DNA of 64,000 bases from Deltaproteobacteria bacterium (GCA_016218765.1 JACRCZ010000033.1:1-64000), one strand, 5' to 3'; shown: positions 17,095 through 25,743, counted from the stretch's first letter. Program-made: numbers and translations. The notes: generated from the letters alone by a model not told the origin.

Positions 17095-17826
17095 ATGGCG
17101 CTACGACCGGCACCCGAAGTCGATCCCATTCTGCTCGCCGCGGCGGAGCTGTTCGAGAAGCGCGGGTACGACGACGTCTCCGTCGAGATGATCGCCGACC
17201 GCGCCGGCGTCGGACGGTCCACCGCCTTCGCCCGCTACCTCAGCAAGCAGGGAATCCTGATCGGTCTCGTCGATGCCTTCCTGTACCAGTTCGCGTTCTA
17301 CCTGACCCAGTTCGACCTGACCATCGAGGCCCCGCTCCAGACGCCCGTCGGGCCGCCCGGTCGCCGCCGTTCCGGCCGCGCACCGTCCACGCCGCCGCCG
17401 ACGATCACGCCGCCCGACCGATCGCTGCGCAACGCGCCCGCCCAGGTCCGCCTCCTGCGCGCCCTGCACGAGTTCGGCAGCCAGTGGGGCCCGCTGGCCC
17501 GCGTCGCCCTCACCGCCAAGGACCTGCCCTGGGTCGCTCGCGAGATCTCCGCCGGCAGGGCGGTGTTCCGCAACGCGCTGCGCCTCTACCTGGGGCCCGT
17601 CGCCGGAGAGAAGCTCAACTCCCTCCTCGCCGCCGACCTCCTCAAGTACGCGTGCTGCTCGGAGTGCGCCGGCGAATCCGAACGGCTCGACCCGGCCGCA
17701 ATCGGCAACCTGTTCCAGCTCGCGACCACCGAGCCGCCGAAATTCGGCGCGCCTCGGCCCGCCACCCCCCCGCCGCCCGTCGCTCCCGGAACCGATCCCC
17801 TGCGGCAGACCCCGTTCAGCGGGTGA
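17095..17826 (+). CDS. TetR-family transcriptional regulator
   Basis: A 243-residue cytoplasmic regulator. The N-terminal TetR DNA-binding domain is clear: AAELFEKRGYDDVSVEMIA, then the recognition helix region DRAGVGRSTAFARYLSKQG (about 14-55). A helical ligand-binding domain follows, interrupted by a Pro/Arg-rich segment (about 83-105), and the C-terminus is Pro-rich. Two neighbouring cysteines plus a third (KYACCSEC, about 183-190) stand out and might sense metal or redox state; this is speculative. GGAGGGG lies ten bases before the ATG. A palindrome over its own -35 suggests autorepression. The convergent neighbour is a metal-transporter-like gene, a possible but unproven target. Confidence 0.88.
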   Translation: MALRPAPEVDPILLAAAELFEKRGYDDVSVEMIADRAGVGRSTAFARYLSKQGILIGLVDAFLYQFAFYLTQFDLTIEAPLQTPVGPPGRRRSGRAPSTPPPTITPPDRSLRNAPAQVRLLRALHEFGSQWGPLARVALTAKDLPWVAREISAGRAVFRNALRLYLGPVAGEKLNSLLAADLLKYACCSECAGESERLDPAAIGNLFQLATTEPPKFGAPRPATPPPPVAPGTDPLRQTPFSG

Positions 17827-17892
17827 GTCTCCATCCCACGGCTCGGGAGACGCCACGAGCGTCCGGATCCGGGCGGGGAGAGGTGGAGAGGT

Positions 17893-17917
17893 CCCTTCGA
17901 CTTCGCTCAGGGCAGGC
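17893..17917. repeat. CCCTTCGA/CTCAGGGC dispersed repeat, copy B
   Basis: CCCTTCGACTTCGCTCAGGG followed by CAGGC, lying between the convergent TetR and CDF genes and flanked by GGAGAGGTGG-type purine repeats. Best-formed copy of the family listed at 2493, 18754, 35336 and 36119. Confidence 0.65.
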
Positions 17918-17949
17918 TGGCGGGAGAGGTGGGGAGGGGAACCAGGGGG

Positions 17950-18561
17950 TCAGTCCTCCTCCTCGCCACGCAGCCCCTCGATCCCCTCCCGCACCAGCCA
18001 CGGCACCATGAGCAGCGCGGCGGCCGGGTCGGCCCACCACCAGCCCGCGGCGGCGTTCGCGACCAGGCCCAGGAGCAAGGTGAACGACAGGTAGGAGCAG
18101 GCGAGCGTCTCGTTGGCCTCGGCCCGCAAGGCGGCACTCCCGATCCGCTTCGCCGCCCGGAACTTCCCCCACGCCAACAGCGGCATCAGCACCAGCGAGG
18201 CGCAGGCCAGCACGATCCCCACCACGCTCTCCCCCGGCGCCTCGCGGGTCCACAGCGTCACCACCCCCTCCACCAGCACGTAGAGCGCCAGCGCGAGGAA
18301 CGTCCCGCCCACGACCTGGTGCACCCGCCGCTCGCTCGCCTCCACCCGTTCCCGGTCCGCCCCGCGCGCCTCGACGGAGAGCCGCCACAGGAGCGCCGCC
18401 GCCGCCGCGCATTCGATCACGCTGTCCAGCCCGAACCCGATCAGCGCCACGCTGCCCGCGACGATCCCCGACCACAGCGCCACGCCCGCCTCGACCACGT
18501 TGTACGCCGCCGTGCCCGCGACCAGACGTCTCGCCGTGCGGATGTGGACTGCCTCCGCCAT
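17950..18561 (-). CDS. Cation-diffusion-facilitator-like transporter
   Basis: A 203-residue inner-membrane protein with about six hydrophobic segments, matching the transmembrane part of cation diffusion facilitators (CDF; zinc, cobalt or iron export by proton exchange). The second segment carries GFGLDSVIE and the fifth LRAEANETLACSYLS, the positions where CDF proteins hold their metal-binding Asp/His residues; here the set is altered (LD..E and E..NE..C). The cytoplasmic dimerisation domain typical of CDFs is absent; the protein stops after TM6 with an acidic GEEED tail. The ATG at 18561 is preferred to an upstream TTG. It converges on the TetR gene. Confidence 0.75.
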   Translation of the reverse strand: MAEAVHIRTARRLVAGTAAYNVVEAGVALWSGIVAGSVALIGFGLDSVIECAAAAALLWRLSVEARGADRERVEASERRVHQVVGGTFLALALYVLVEGVVTLWTREAPGESVVGIVLACASLVLMPLLAWGKFRAAKRIGSAALRAEANETLACSYLSFTLLLGLVANAAAGWWWADPAAALLMVPWLVREGIEGLRGEEED

Positions 18562-18664
18562 GCTACGCACCCTGGGCCCGATATCGCACGGAGTCAACCC
18601 ATCCCGGCCTCGCCGTGACGCCGTGCCTTGCCTTGCCCCTGCCTGGTCCTGTCTTGCCCTGGCC

Positions 18665-18747
18665 CTCTCAGCGTTCCTCTCAGCACCCTCAGCGTCTCAG
18701 CGGTGAATCCGGTCTCCGCGCCCTCCCCTCCCCTCCGCGCCCTCCGC
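18665..18747. repeat. CTCAGCGTTCCTCTC repeat, copy 1
   Basis: A pyrimidine-rich block in the 215-bp spacer between the activase and CDF genes, with two CTCAGCG units, then CTCCGCGCCCTCC runs. A copy about 85-90% identical over 60 bp lies at 56065-56145 in the same orientation relative to the flanking minus-strand genes. No coding potential. Confidence 0.65.
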
Positions 18748-18753
18748 CGCAGG

Positions 18754-18775
18754 CGCCCTGAGCTGGTCGAAGGGT
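18754..18775. repeat. CCCTTCGA/CTCAGGGC dispersed repeat, copy C
   Basis: CGCCCTGAGCTGGTCGAAGG plus GT, the inverted orientation of copy B, directly abutting the stop codon of the activase gene at 18777. Confidence 0.55.
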
Positions 18776-18776
18776 C

Positions 18777-21700
18777 TCACGCCCACGCCCCGACGTCGTC
18801 GTGTCCGACGCGCGATTCGTCGCGCACCGAGCGGCCCGGGCGCGGGAGGTTGGCGAGATACGAGGCGATGCGGGCGTTCAGGTCCAGGTCGCCGTCGTAG
18901 AACATGCTGACCATGGGCACGCCCGTCTCCGCCTGGACCTCCTGGAGGCACGACGAGGTCAGCGTGCCGGGCATGCAGCCGAACGGGGCGCAGTTGACGA
19001 CCATGCTCGCCCCCTGCCGCGCGAAGAGCATGGCCCGGCCCATCGTGATGATCGCCTCGCCCGCGAACTCCGGCGGGATGTACTTCGCCCCCACATCGAT
19101 CGCCTGCTCCACGGCCGGCTCGTGCCGGTCCGCCAGGAAGGCGCCGCCCAGCGCGTAGAGCCGCTGCTCCTCGCCGTGCATGTAGCGGTTCTTGAGCAGC
19201 GTCATCGCCAGCTCGATCGGGTTGAACACGTTCGTGCCGTTGAGCGCCTCGTGCTTCGCCATCCAGGACGTGTACAGGATCCACTCGCCGATCGGCGCCA
19301 GCCACGCCTCTCCGCCCGCGGCCTCGATCGCCCGGATCACCTCGCCGTTGGAGTAGGCATTGCACCGGACGTAGATTTCGCCCACGACGCCCACCAGCGG
19401 CCGCGGCGGCCCGTCGCCCCGCAGCGCGGCCAGCGCCTCCACCGCGCGCACCAGCTCCGGCTCCCACCGCCGCCCGCTCTCGATCGCCCGCTCGATCAGC
19501 GTCTGGTGGATCATCGCGGCGCGATCGACCGCTCCCGGCTCGCGCTCGTACGGCCGCGCCTTGCAGACGGCCTTGAACAGCACGTCCGAGGCCACGATGC
19601 CCGACCACATGTCGCGCCGCACCGCCTCGGGAATGCCCTGATACGCGTTGTACGACGACGGGGAGACGATCTCGATGTCGCCCCAGCCGAGGTCCTGGAG
19701 GATCAGCTTGTGCAGCGTGGCGTACTGCCCGAAGCGGCAGGGCCCCTCCGCGGTGGGCATGAAGAACGCCTCGCGCCGCGGGTCGGCGCCCAGCTCGCGC
19801 AGCTTCTTGACCAACGCCCCGATCGTCACCGCCGTCGGCAGGCACTCGGTGCCTCGCGTCAGCCGCCGCCCGATCTCGAACGCCTCGCGATCCTCGACCG
19901 GCAGCGGCGCCGCGTCGATCCCGTGGCGGCGGAAGATCGCCGCCAGGAAACCCGTGCCGTAGGCGTGCATCGGCGGGAACCACGTTCGGCGCTTCTTCCA
20001 CTCCAGTCCCACCCGCTCGCCGTAGGCGCCCGAGGGCGCCGGCGCGGAGCCGCCGGGCAGCAGGCGCCGGGCCGCGGCCAGCGGCCCCCCTCCGCCCGGC
20101 GCGTCCTTCGCGCCCGCCGCGCCTCCCGCCCCCGCTCCGGCCAGCCTCCGCGCCTCGACCTCCCGCACGACGTCGACGAACGCCTCGACCCTCGTCACGT
20201 AGCCCGCGTCCGCGGCGTGTTCGTCCAGCTCCAGGATGAGCATCGGCTTGCGGCCGTTGATCCGCTCGGCATAGGTCAGGTTGAACGAGTCGGGGCCGCA
20301 GGAGAAGTTCGTGAGGCAGATGGGGTAGAGGTGCGGGGAGCGCGTGAGGCGTTGGACACCCGCCAGGGCGCGTTGGGCGAAGTTCCAGTACGTGTTGTGG
20401 TACACGGGGTCGATGTCGGCCTCGCGGAAGCCCAGGCCGTCCAGCGGGATGATCGGCAGCCCGTGTTCCGCGATCTTCCGGGGCAGGCCCACGTTGAGGC
20501 CGCCGTCGTAGAGGTTGTACGGCCGTCCGACGAGCACGAACGCCGGCTTGTCCTCCGCGGCGAGCCGCTCCAGCTCTCGATGGGTGGCCGTCTGCACCTG
20601 CCGCGTGAACTCCGCCTGCGCCTCGTTGCCCCGGCGCCACGCCTCGGCCACGCGCCGGGCGTCGGCCCCCAGCACCGGGCCGACCGCGCGGAGGAGGTGC
20701 CGGACGATCGCCTTCTCGGGCATGCGCTCGTCGACGACCGGCGAGAGCACCTTGGTCTCGTCGAGCCCGGCGCGGCGCAGCGCCGCGCGCAGGACGCCGG
20801 GAATCCCCTGCACATAGGGGCAGAACTGCGCGTCGGTCGTCGCGCGGTTGCGCTTGCCGGCGATGCGGTGCGGCAGGAAGACGAAGTCCACGTCGCGCCG
20901 CGCGAGGAGCTGCGCCACGTGGCCGTGCACGACCTTCACCGGGTAGCAGAACTCGGAGGCCACCAGCTCGGTCGTCGACTTCCGGATGGCCGCGTCGGTC
21001 TCGCGGCTCAGGGCCACCCGTGCGCCGAGCGACTCGAAGAACGCGCGCCAGCGCGGCAGCTCGTCGAACAGGTGCAGCGCCCGCGGGAGCCCGATCGTGA
21101 GCCCCGTCGGATGCACGCCCTGCTGCGCGCCGAGCGTCCGCCACAACATCTGCCGCTGCTCGAACAGCTCGTACGTCGTCAGCTTCCGCACCTTCTTCTC
21201 TTCGGGGTCGCGCCCGCACAGGTAGCCCCACGAGAGCGCGTCCTCCAGGCGCGGGCTCCGGGCGAAGGTGATGGCGCACTTGTTCTGGCACAGCTCGCAG
21301 CGTTCCTGGCGGATCTCGATCGCCCCGTCCAGGCAGTCCAGTCCGCGGAACGCGCTCGGCCCCGCCCCCACGCGCTGCCGCCGCGCCAGGCAGGCCACGC
21401 CCTTGGCCCCCATCACGTGGCACACCGGCGAGATCACCACCTCCACGCCCAGCTCCTGCTCGAACGCCGCGACGAGCCCGCGGTTGCGCGCCGTCGCCCC
21501 CATGAACGCGATCTTCTCCCGCGCCACCGGCCGCCGCCCCACGACCTTCGTGAGGTAGTTGCGCACGACCGAGCGCATGACGCCGGCCAGCGCCTCCTCC
21601 CGCGAATAGCCCTGCCGCAGGAGCTTCAGGACGTCCTGCTCCATGAACACCGTGCAGCGGTCGCTCGTGAGCGGCGGACTGATCCCCTCGACCGCCGGTC

Positions 21701-23168
21701 CCACGTCCTGCACCTTGTACCCCAGCTTCGTCGCCTGCTCCTCGACGAACGAGCCCGTCCCCGCCGCGCAGACGTAGTTCATGTTCGCGTCGCAGGCGTG
21801 CCCGTCGCGCAGGCGGATGTACTTCGAGTCCTGCCCGCCGATCTCGAAGATCGTCTCGACGTCCGGGTCGTCCGTGAGCGCGCCCGCCGCGTGCGCCGTG
21901 ATCTCGTTGATGATCGCGTCCGCGCCCAGCAGCATGCCGATGAGCTTGCGGCCCGAGCCCGTCGTCCCCACGGCGAGCGGCTCCAGACGCTTGCCCCCCT
22001 TCGCCAGCGCCTCGCCCAACGCACCCAGAAGCTTGCGCGTCGCGCCGATCGGGTCGCCCTGCGTCCGGCGGTAGATGTCCAGCAGGACCTTCTCCCGTTC
22101 GTCGACCAGCACGCACTTGGTCGACGTCGAGCCCACGTCGACGCCGACCGCCGCCCGCACGACCTCACCCGCCGGCCAGCCATGCACCCGCACCTCGTCG
22201 CCGTTCCCCGTGACCCACGACTCGGCCACCGCGAACGACGGGTACTTCGTCCGCTCGAGCAGGAGCGGCCGTCCCTGCGGCACCAGCGAGGTTCCCCGCG
22301 ACGGCCGCGGCGTCGTCCGCCGCCCGCTGCCGTCCTCCCGGAACGCGCCCGCCCCGGTCGCCGCCGAGAGGTCGGAAAGCAGGTCCGGCCACGGCCGGCC
22401 GAACCCTTCCTCGCGAGCCGCCAGGGCCGCCCCGAGCGCCGTCGCGAAGTGCCCCTTCCCCTCCGGCTCCACCCGCACGTCGGCCCCGGAAAGCTGCCGG
22501 ATCCACCGCACGACGTCCCGGTTGCGCGACACCCCGCCGACGACGAGTACGGCGCCCTCCACCGGCCGCCCCTTGAACAGCGTCTGGAGCAGCGTCGAAG
22601 CCAGGCCCTGGCACAGCCCGGACCACATCGCCTCGCGCGAGTGGCCCTCCTGCTGCCGGTGGATGAGGTCGCTCTTGGCAAACACCGCGCAGCGCGAGGC
22701 GATCGACGGCGGGTTGTCCACCGGCTCCATCGCCGCAATCGCGTCGTAGTCGAGCTGCAGGCGCCGCGCCTGCTCATCGAGGAACGAGCCGGTCCCCGCG
22801 GCACAGACCGAGTTGCTGGCAAACGAAAGGAACCGCCCCTCGGCGTCCAGCTCGATCGCGGTCAGCGAGCCGCCTCCCACGTCGATCACCCACCGCACGC
22901 CGGCAGCCAGCTTCCCCGCCCCCACGACCGTGGCCCGCACCGTGTCGAACCCGAACGCCCCGGCGACGTTCTCCAGAATCTCCCGGTGCAGCCCCGTCAC
23001 ACCCAGTCCGATGTCGCCGCCGAACTCGACCCCCGCGAGCCACTCGCCAAGCTGCTTCCTCGGATCACCATGGTGCCGCTCGACCCAGGAACGCTCGACC
23101 TCACCCTTCGCATCCAACAGCACGGCCTTGGTGAACAGCGCACCGACATCCAACCCCAGGTACCTCAT
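18777..23168 (-). CDS. Two-module acyl-CoA dehydratase activase (BcrAD/BadFG-type, with DUF2229 and HgdB-like part)
   Basis: A 1463-residue cytoplasmic iron-sulfur protein. Module 1 (about 1-250) and module 2 (about 341-575) are both ASKHA ATPases of the 2-hydroxyacyl-CoA dehydratase activator family: GLDVGALFTKAVLLD and GVDVGSTSTKCVLVD, GGQDSKY in module 2, and cluster-ligand cysteines in SVCAAGTGSF (C122, C467) and RCAVF/RCTVF (C160, C505). A Cys-rich segment C624-x2-C627-x3-C631 with C651 suggests another cluster. Then come a DUF2229 region (about 690-900) and a long dehydratase-subunit-like C-terminus. Family members use ATP to drive an electron to a dehydratase or reductase at very low potential. 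No separate substrate dehydratase is adjacent. GGGAG precedes the ATG, and a strong promoter with a palindrome lies upstream. Confidence 0.88.
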   Translation of the reverse strand: MRYLGLDVGALFTKAVLLDAKGEVERSWVERHHGDPRKQLGEWLAGVEFGGDIGLGVTGLHREILENVAGAFGFDTVRATVVGAGKLAAGVRWVIDVGGGSLTAIELDAEGRFLSFASNSVCAAGTGSFLDEQARRLQLDYDAIAAMEPVDNPPSIASRCAVFAKSDLIHRQQEGHSREAMWSGLCQGLASTLLQTLFKGRPVEGAVLVVGGVSRNRDVVRWIRQLSGADVRVEPEGKGHFATALGAALAAREEGFGRPWPDLLSDLSAATGAGAFREDGSGRRTTPRPSRGTSLVPQGRPLLLERTKYPSFAVAESWVTGNGDEVRVHGWPAGEVVRAAVGVDVGSTSTKCVLVDEREKVLLDIYRRTQGDPIGATRKLLGALGEALAKGGKRLEPLAVGTTGSGRKLIGMLLGADAIINEITAHAAGALTDDPDVETIFEIGGQDSKYIRLRDGHACDANMNYVCAAGTGSFVEEQATKLGYKVQDVGPAVEGISPPLTSDRCTVFMEQDVLKLLRQGYSREEALAGVMRSVVRNYLTKVVGRRPVAREKIAFMGATARNRGLVAAFEQELGVEVVISPVCHVMGAKGVACLARRQRVGAGPSAFRGLDCLDGAIEIRQERCELCQNKCAITFARSPRLEDALSWGYLCGRDPEEKKVRKLTTYELFEQRQMLWRTLGAQQGVHPTGLTIGLPRALHLFDELPRWRAFFESLGARVALSRETDAAIRKSTTELVASEFCYPVKVVHGHVAQLLARRDVDFVFLPHRIAGKRNRATTDAQFCPYVQGIPGVLRAALRRAGLDETKVLSPVVDERMPEKAIVRHLLRAVGPVLGADARRVAEAWRRGNEAQAEFTRQVQTATHRELERLAAEDKPAFVLVGRPYNLYDGGLNVGLPRKIAEHGLPIIPLDGLGFREADIDPVYHNTYWNFAQRALAGVQRLTRSPHLYPICLTNFSCGPDSFNLTYAERINGRKPMLILELDEHAADAGYVTRVEAFVDVVREVEARRLAGAGAGGAAGAKDAPGGGGPLAAARRLLPGGSAPAPSGAYGERVGLEWKKRRTWFPPMHAYGTGFLAAIFRRHGIDAAPLPVEDREAFEIGRRLTRGTECLPTAVTIGALVKKLRELGADPRREAFFMPTAEGPCRFGQYATLHKLILQDLGWGDIEIVSPSSYNAYQGIPEAVRRDMWSGIVASDVLFKAVCKARPYEREPGAVDRAAMIHQTLIERAIESGRRWEPELVRAVEALAALRGDGPPRPLVGVVGEIYVRCNAYSNGEVIRAIEAAGGEAWLAPIGEWILYTSWMAKHEALNGTNVFNPIELAMTLLKNRYMHGEEQRLYALGGAFLADRHEPAVEQAIDVGAKYIPPEFAGEAIITMGRAMLFARQGASMVVNCAPFGCMPGTLTSSCLQEVQAETGVPMVSMFYDGDLDLNARIASYLANLPRPGRSVRDESRVGHDDVGAWA

Positions 23169-23227
23169 CTCGACGATCTCCCTTGGTCGCGGCTGCTGAT
23201 CGCGCCGCACCGCAACGCGCCCGACCG

Positions 23228-23259
23228 TAGTTCTAACAGGAACTAGAATGACGTGTCAA
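23228..23259 (-). promoter_or_regulatory. Promoter and palindromic operator of the activase gene
   Basis: On the minus strand a perfect TTGACA (23259-23254) is followed after 18 bp by TAGAAC (23235-23230). The perfect palindrome TAGTTC-TAACAG-GAACTA (23228-23245) covers the -10 and part of the spacer, as a repressor operator would. The start codon is 62 bp downstream. Confidence 0.65.
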
Positions 23260-23324
23260 CTCACGGAAACTCCGATCAGCAACTATTGGAATGTGTTGCA
23301 TAAACATGGAATGGGCCGCTGTCT

Positions 23325-23358
23325 GGCCAGAACCGAACCGCGCCCTTCAGGGCGCGGC
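23325..23358. repeat. 34-bp hairpin repeat, copy 1
   Basis: Contains GAACCGAACC then the perfect stem CCGCGCCC-TTCA-GGGCGCGG. A second copy with 30 of 34 identical bases is at 61334-61367. Both lie in spacers between divergent genes. The rest of this 355-bp divergent spacer (23169-23523) holds the activase promoter and no gene. Confidence 0.65.
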
Positions 23359-23523
23359 GCTGCTGGCTATGGCCGTCGCGGGCGGAGAGCGCTCGAGGAC
23401 AGCCGCGGCGGCGAGGTCTGGCGGGCGCCCGGACATGGCGCGTAGGATGGGCTTCCGGGTGAACGAGGTGTGGGGCTGGTTCGACCAATGACGCGGCGGG
23501 CGGCGAAGGAGAAGGAGAACGTC

Positions 23524-24156
23524 ATGGGACGACGGACACTGCCCGGAGAACGTGAGGGTGGAGGCCGGACGGGGGCGCTTTCGGCGTCACGGACAACCGT
23601 TGTGGGGGGGCGGGCGCTGGCGACCGGGCTGGCGCTCCTGGCCACGTCGTGCGGGGCCGCGGCGTCGACCGGCGGGCTGACGCCGTCGCAGCCATGGCTG
23701 GACTCGCTGGGTGACGTCTTCGACGACGGGTTCGACTTCGTGGCGCCGCTGCGGTCGATCCTCGGGACGCCGTGGTTCGACGAGTACGGCGCGCAGCTCG
23801 AGCGGCGGCTCGACGAGTCCGACGTGGTCGCGGTGGTCGCGCTGCGTTCGATCGTCCCGCCGGCCGAGCGGGGGTTCGGCGCGGTCGAGGTCGAGGTTGT
23901 GGAGCCTTTGATCGGCGGCATCGAACGCGGCGCGGTGTTGCACCTGGACGTCGTCGCCGGTTCGGCGGCGGCAGACCGCATCGTCGAAGAGCGTCCGCAC
24001 ATCGAGGCGACGAGCCGCTTCGTGGCGTACGTGCGGCTCTACGCCGACGAGCTGAGCGCCACGCGCACGCACTGGCACCTCTCGCCGGATGATCCGGATC
24101 TCGTGAATACGATCCGGCGCGCGGTTGGGCCGGCAAGGCAAGAGGGGGGAATGTAA
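23524..24156 (+). CDS. Putative lipoprotein of unknown function
   Basis: 210 residues. The ATG at 23524 is chosen because AAGGAGAAC lies immediately upstream. A long, basic n-region leads to the hydrophobic segment ALATGLALLA and a lipobox-like TSC, followed by a small, acidic mature domain (about 60-200). Strand patterns VVAVVALRSI, GAVEVEVVEPL, GAVLHLDVVAGS and RFVAYVRLYADE suggest a compact beta-sandwich. No family recognised. It lies between the activase (divergent) and the LarA-like gene (same strand, 203 bp away). Confidence 0.65.
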   Translation: MGRRTLPGEREGGGRTGALSASRTTVVGGRALATGLALLATSCGAAASTGGLTPSQPWLDSLGDVFDDGFDFVAPLRSILGTPWFDEYGAQLERRLDESDVVAVVALRSIVPPAERGFGAVEVEVVEPLIGGIERGAVLHLDVVAGSAAADRIVEERPHIEATSRFVAYVRLYADELSATRTHWHLSPDDPDLVNTIRRAVGPARQEGGM

Positions 24157-24345
24157 ATGCCGACCCTCCGATTCCCCTTCTGCCTTTCCCGTCTTCAATC
24201 CGCCATTGCCGCCGAGCCCACCCGTTTCCGGCTTGTAATCGCATGTTTCAGCATTTGCATTTCCCTCGCTCCCCCTCATCGCGCCCTCGCCCCCTCCCGT
24301 TGCGTCCTCTTCCTCATCTCGCCTCGCCTGCCCCCCTCGATCGTG

Positions 24346-24351
24346 TAAGAT
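24346..24351 (+). promoter_or_regulatory. Candidate -10 element of the LarA-like gene
   Basis: TAAGAT ends 8 bp before the ATG at 24360, which has no Shine-Dalgarno. No convincing -35. Consistent with a leaderless mRNA. Confidence 0.4.
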
Positions 24352-24359
24352 GCCGCCCC

Positions 24360-25742
24360 ATGAACCGGACCTCCGTGAGTCTCATCTATGGTGCCGCACG
24401 AAAGACGTTGACCTTCCCCGATGCTTTCCTGGCGGGCAATCCCATCGCGCCTCGCGCGCTCGCGGGGGCGCGACCGCCGGCCGAGGCGTTCGCCGAGGCT
24501 CTTGCGCATCCCGACGGGACGCCGCCGTTGCGCGAGCTGGCGGCGGGTCGGCGCGTGGCGATCGTCTCCGCGGACGAGTTCCGTGCGGGTCTCCAGAAGG
24601 AGATCATGGACGTGCTCATGGGCGAGGTCGTGGCGGGCAAGCCGGCGTCGGTGACGCTGTTGTTCGCCACCGGCTCGCACAATCCGGCCATCTACACGCG
24701 CAATCTCGCTCCCGCGGCCGAGGAGCTGGCGCGGAGGCACGGCGTGAACATGCGGGTGCACGGGCACGACTGCGACAAGTCGCCGCACCGCGAGCTCGGC
24801 ACGACCCCGATGGGCTCTCCCGTGTTCATGGACGAGCTGCTCCTCGCGGCCGACCTGCGCGTGTACGGGCACGAGTCGAAGCACCACTACATGTGCGGCT
24901 ACTCGAACATCGACAAGCTCGTGCTGCCGGGCGTCGCCGGACGGCGCTCGATCGAGGCCAATCACAAGCGCGCGCTCGACCCCGACAGCCGCGGCGGCCG
25001 CGCGGTCTACCATCCCGATCCGAAGCGGCGGAGCAACCCGTTCGCGGAGGACGCGCACGACGCGCGGCTCCTGTCGGAGAGGTTCCGGCTCGAGGGCGAC
25101 CGGCTGATCGAGGCCCCGGTCGCGACGTTCGCGCTGGACATGATCTCCGAGGGCGGCAAGGTGCAGTGGTGCGCCGCGGGCAAGCCGGAGGCGCTTCAGC
25201 CGAGGATGGCGGTGGCGGTCGATGAGGCGGGCGGGTTCGAGGTCGACCGCGCGAAGTACGTCGTGCTTTCACCCGGCGGCCCGCCGGCCAGCCAGACGTT
25301 GTACAGCGTCCAGAACTGCTTCGACATGGCGCTCTTGGGCGCGATCCGTCCGGGGGGCGAGGCACTGGTCGTCGCGCCGTGCGACGGCCGTCCGGACGTT
25401 CCGCCCGAGGTGCGCGGCCTGGCGCCCGACGCCAACTCCAAGGGGCTGTTCTACGACGGGCTCGTCAAGCTCCTGGCCTTGCCGTTCGCCGAGGCCGAGG
25501 CGTGGATCCGCGACCATTTCGAGCTGTACCTGTGGAAGACGCACCGCGTGCTGCGCCTGCTCAAGGTGGACGGCGTCAAGCTCTGCTTGCACTCGGAGCT
25601 GGCGCCGGAGAAGGTTGCCGCCGCCGGCATCATCCCCGTCGCCGACCCGCAGGCGTGGATCGATGAGCGCGCCGCGCGGGGCGACGGCACGTGCCGCGTC
25701 GTCGACAACGGCAACCGGCTGTTCATCTCCGGGAGAGAATGA
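24360..25742 (+). CDS. LarA-family (lactate racemase-like) protein
   Basis: A 460-residue protein of the LarA (DUF2088) family, whose founding member racemises lactate with a nickel-pincer nucleotide cofactor; other members act on other 2-hydroxyacids. Recognisable are the substrate/cofactor segment TLLFATGSHNP (about 99-109), the second-domain segment GHESKHHYMCGYSNIDK (about 170-186) and LVLPGVAGRRSIEANH, in which the His and Lys residues correspond to the metal-pincer ligands. The C-terminal domain has YVVLSPGGPP and the long-helix region of LarA. The cofactor-making genes larB, larC and larE are not in the window. The substrate is open. The queC-queE gene follows after a 10-bp tandem repeat. 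Confidence 0.82.
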   Translation: MNRTSVSLIYGAARKTLTFPDAFLAGNPIAPRALAGARPPAEAFAEALAHPDGTPPLRELAAGRRVAIVSADEFRAGLQKEIMDVLMGEVVAGKPASVTLLFATGSHNPAIYTRNLAPAAEELARRHGVNMRVHGHDCDKSPHRELGTTPMGSPVFMDELLLAADLRVYGHESKHHYMCGYSNIDKLVLPGVAGRRSIEANHKRALDPDSRGGRAVYHPDPKRRSNPFAEDAHDARLLSERFRLEGDRLIEAPVATFALDMISEGGKVQWCAAGKPEALQPRMAVAVDEAGGFEVDRAKYVVLSPGGPPASQTLYSVQNCFDMALLGAIRPGGEALVVAPCDGRPDVPPEVRGLAPDANSKGLFYDGLVKLLALPFAEAEAWIRDHFELYLWKTHRVLRLLKVDGVKLCLHSELAPEKVAAAGIIPVADPQAWIDERAARGDGTCRVVDNGNRLFISGRE

Positions 25743-25743
25743 A

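Noticed and set aside
18801-23246. A 1481-codon plus-strand frame over the activase gene
   Set aside because: Shadow frame of a GC-rich gene; the minus-strand product has two full activase domains and a promoter.
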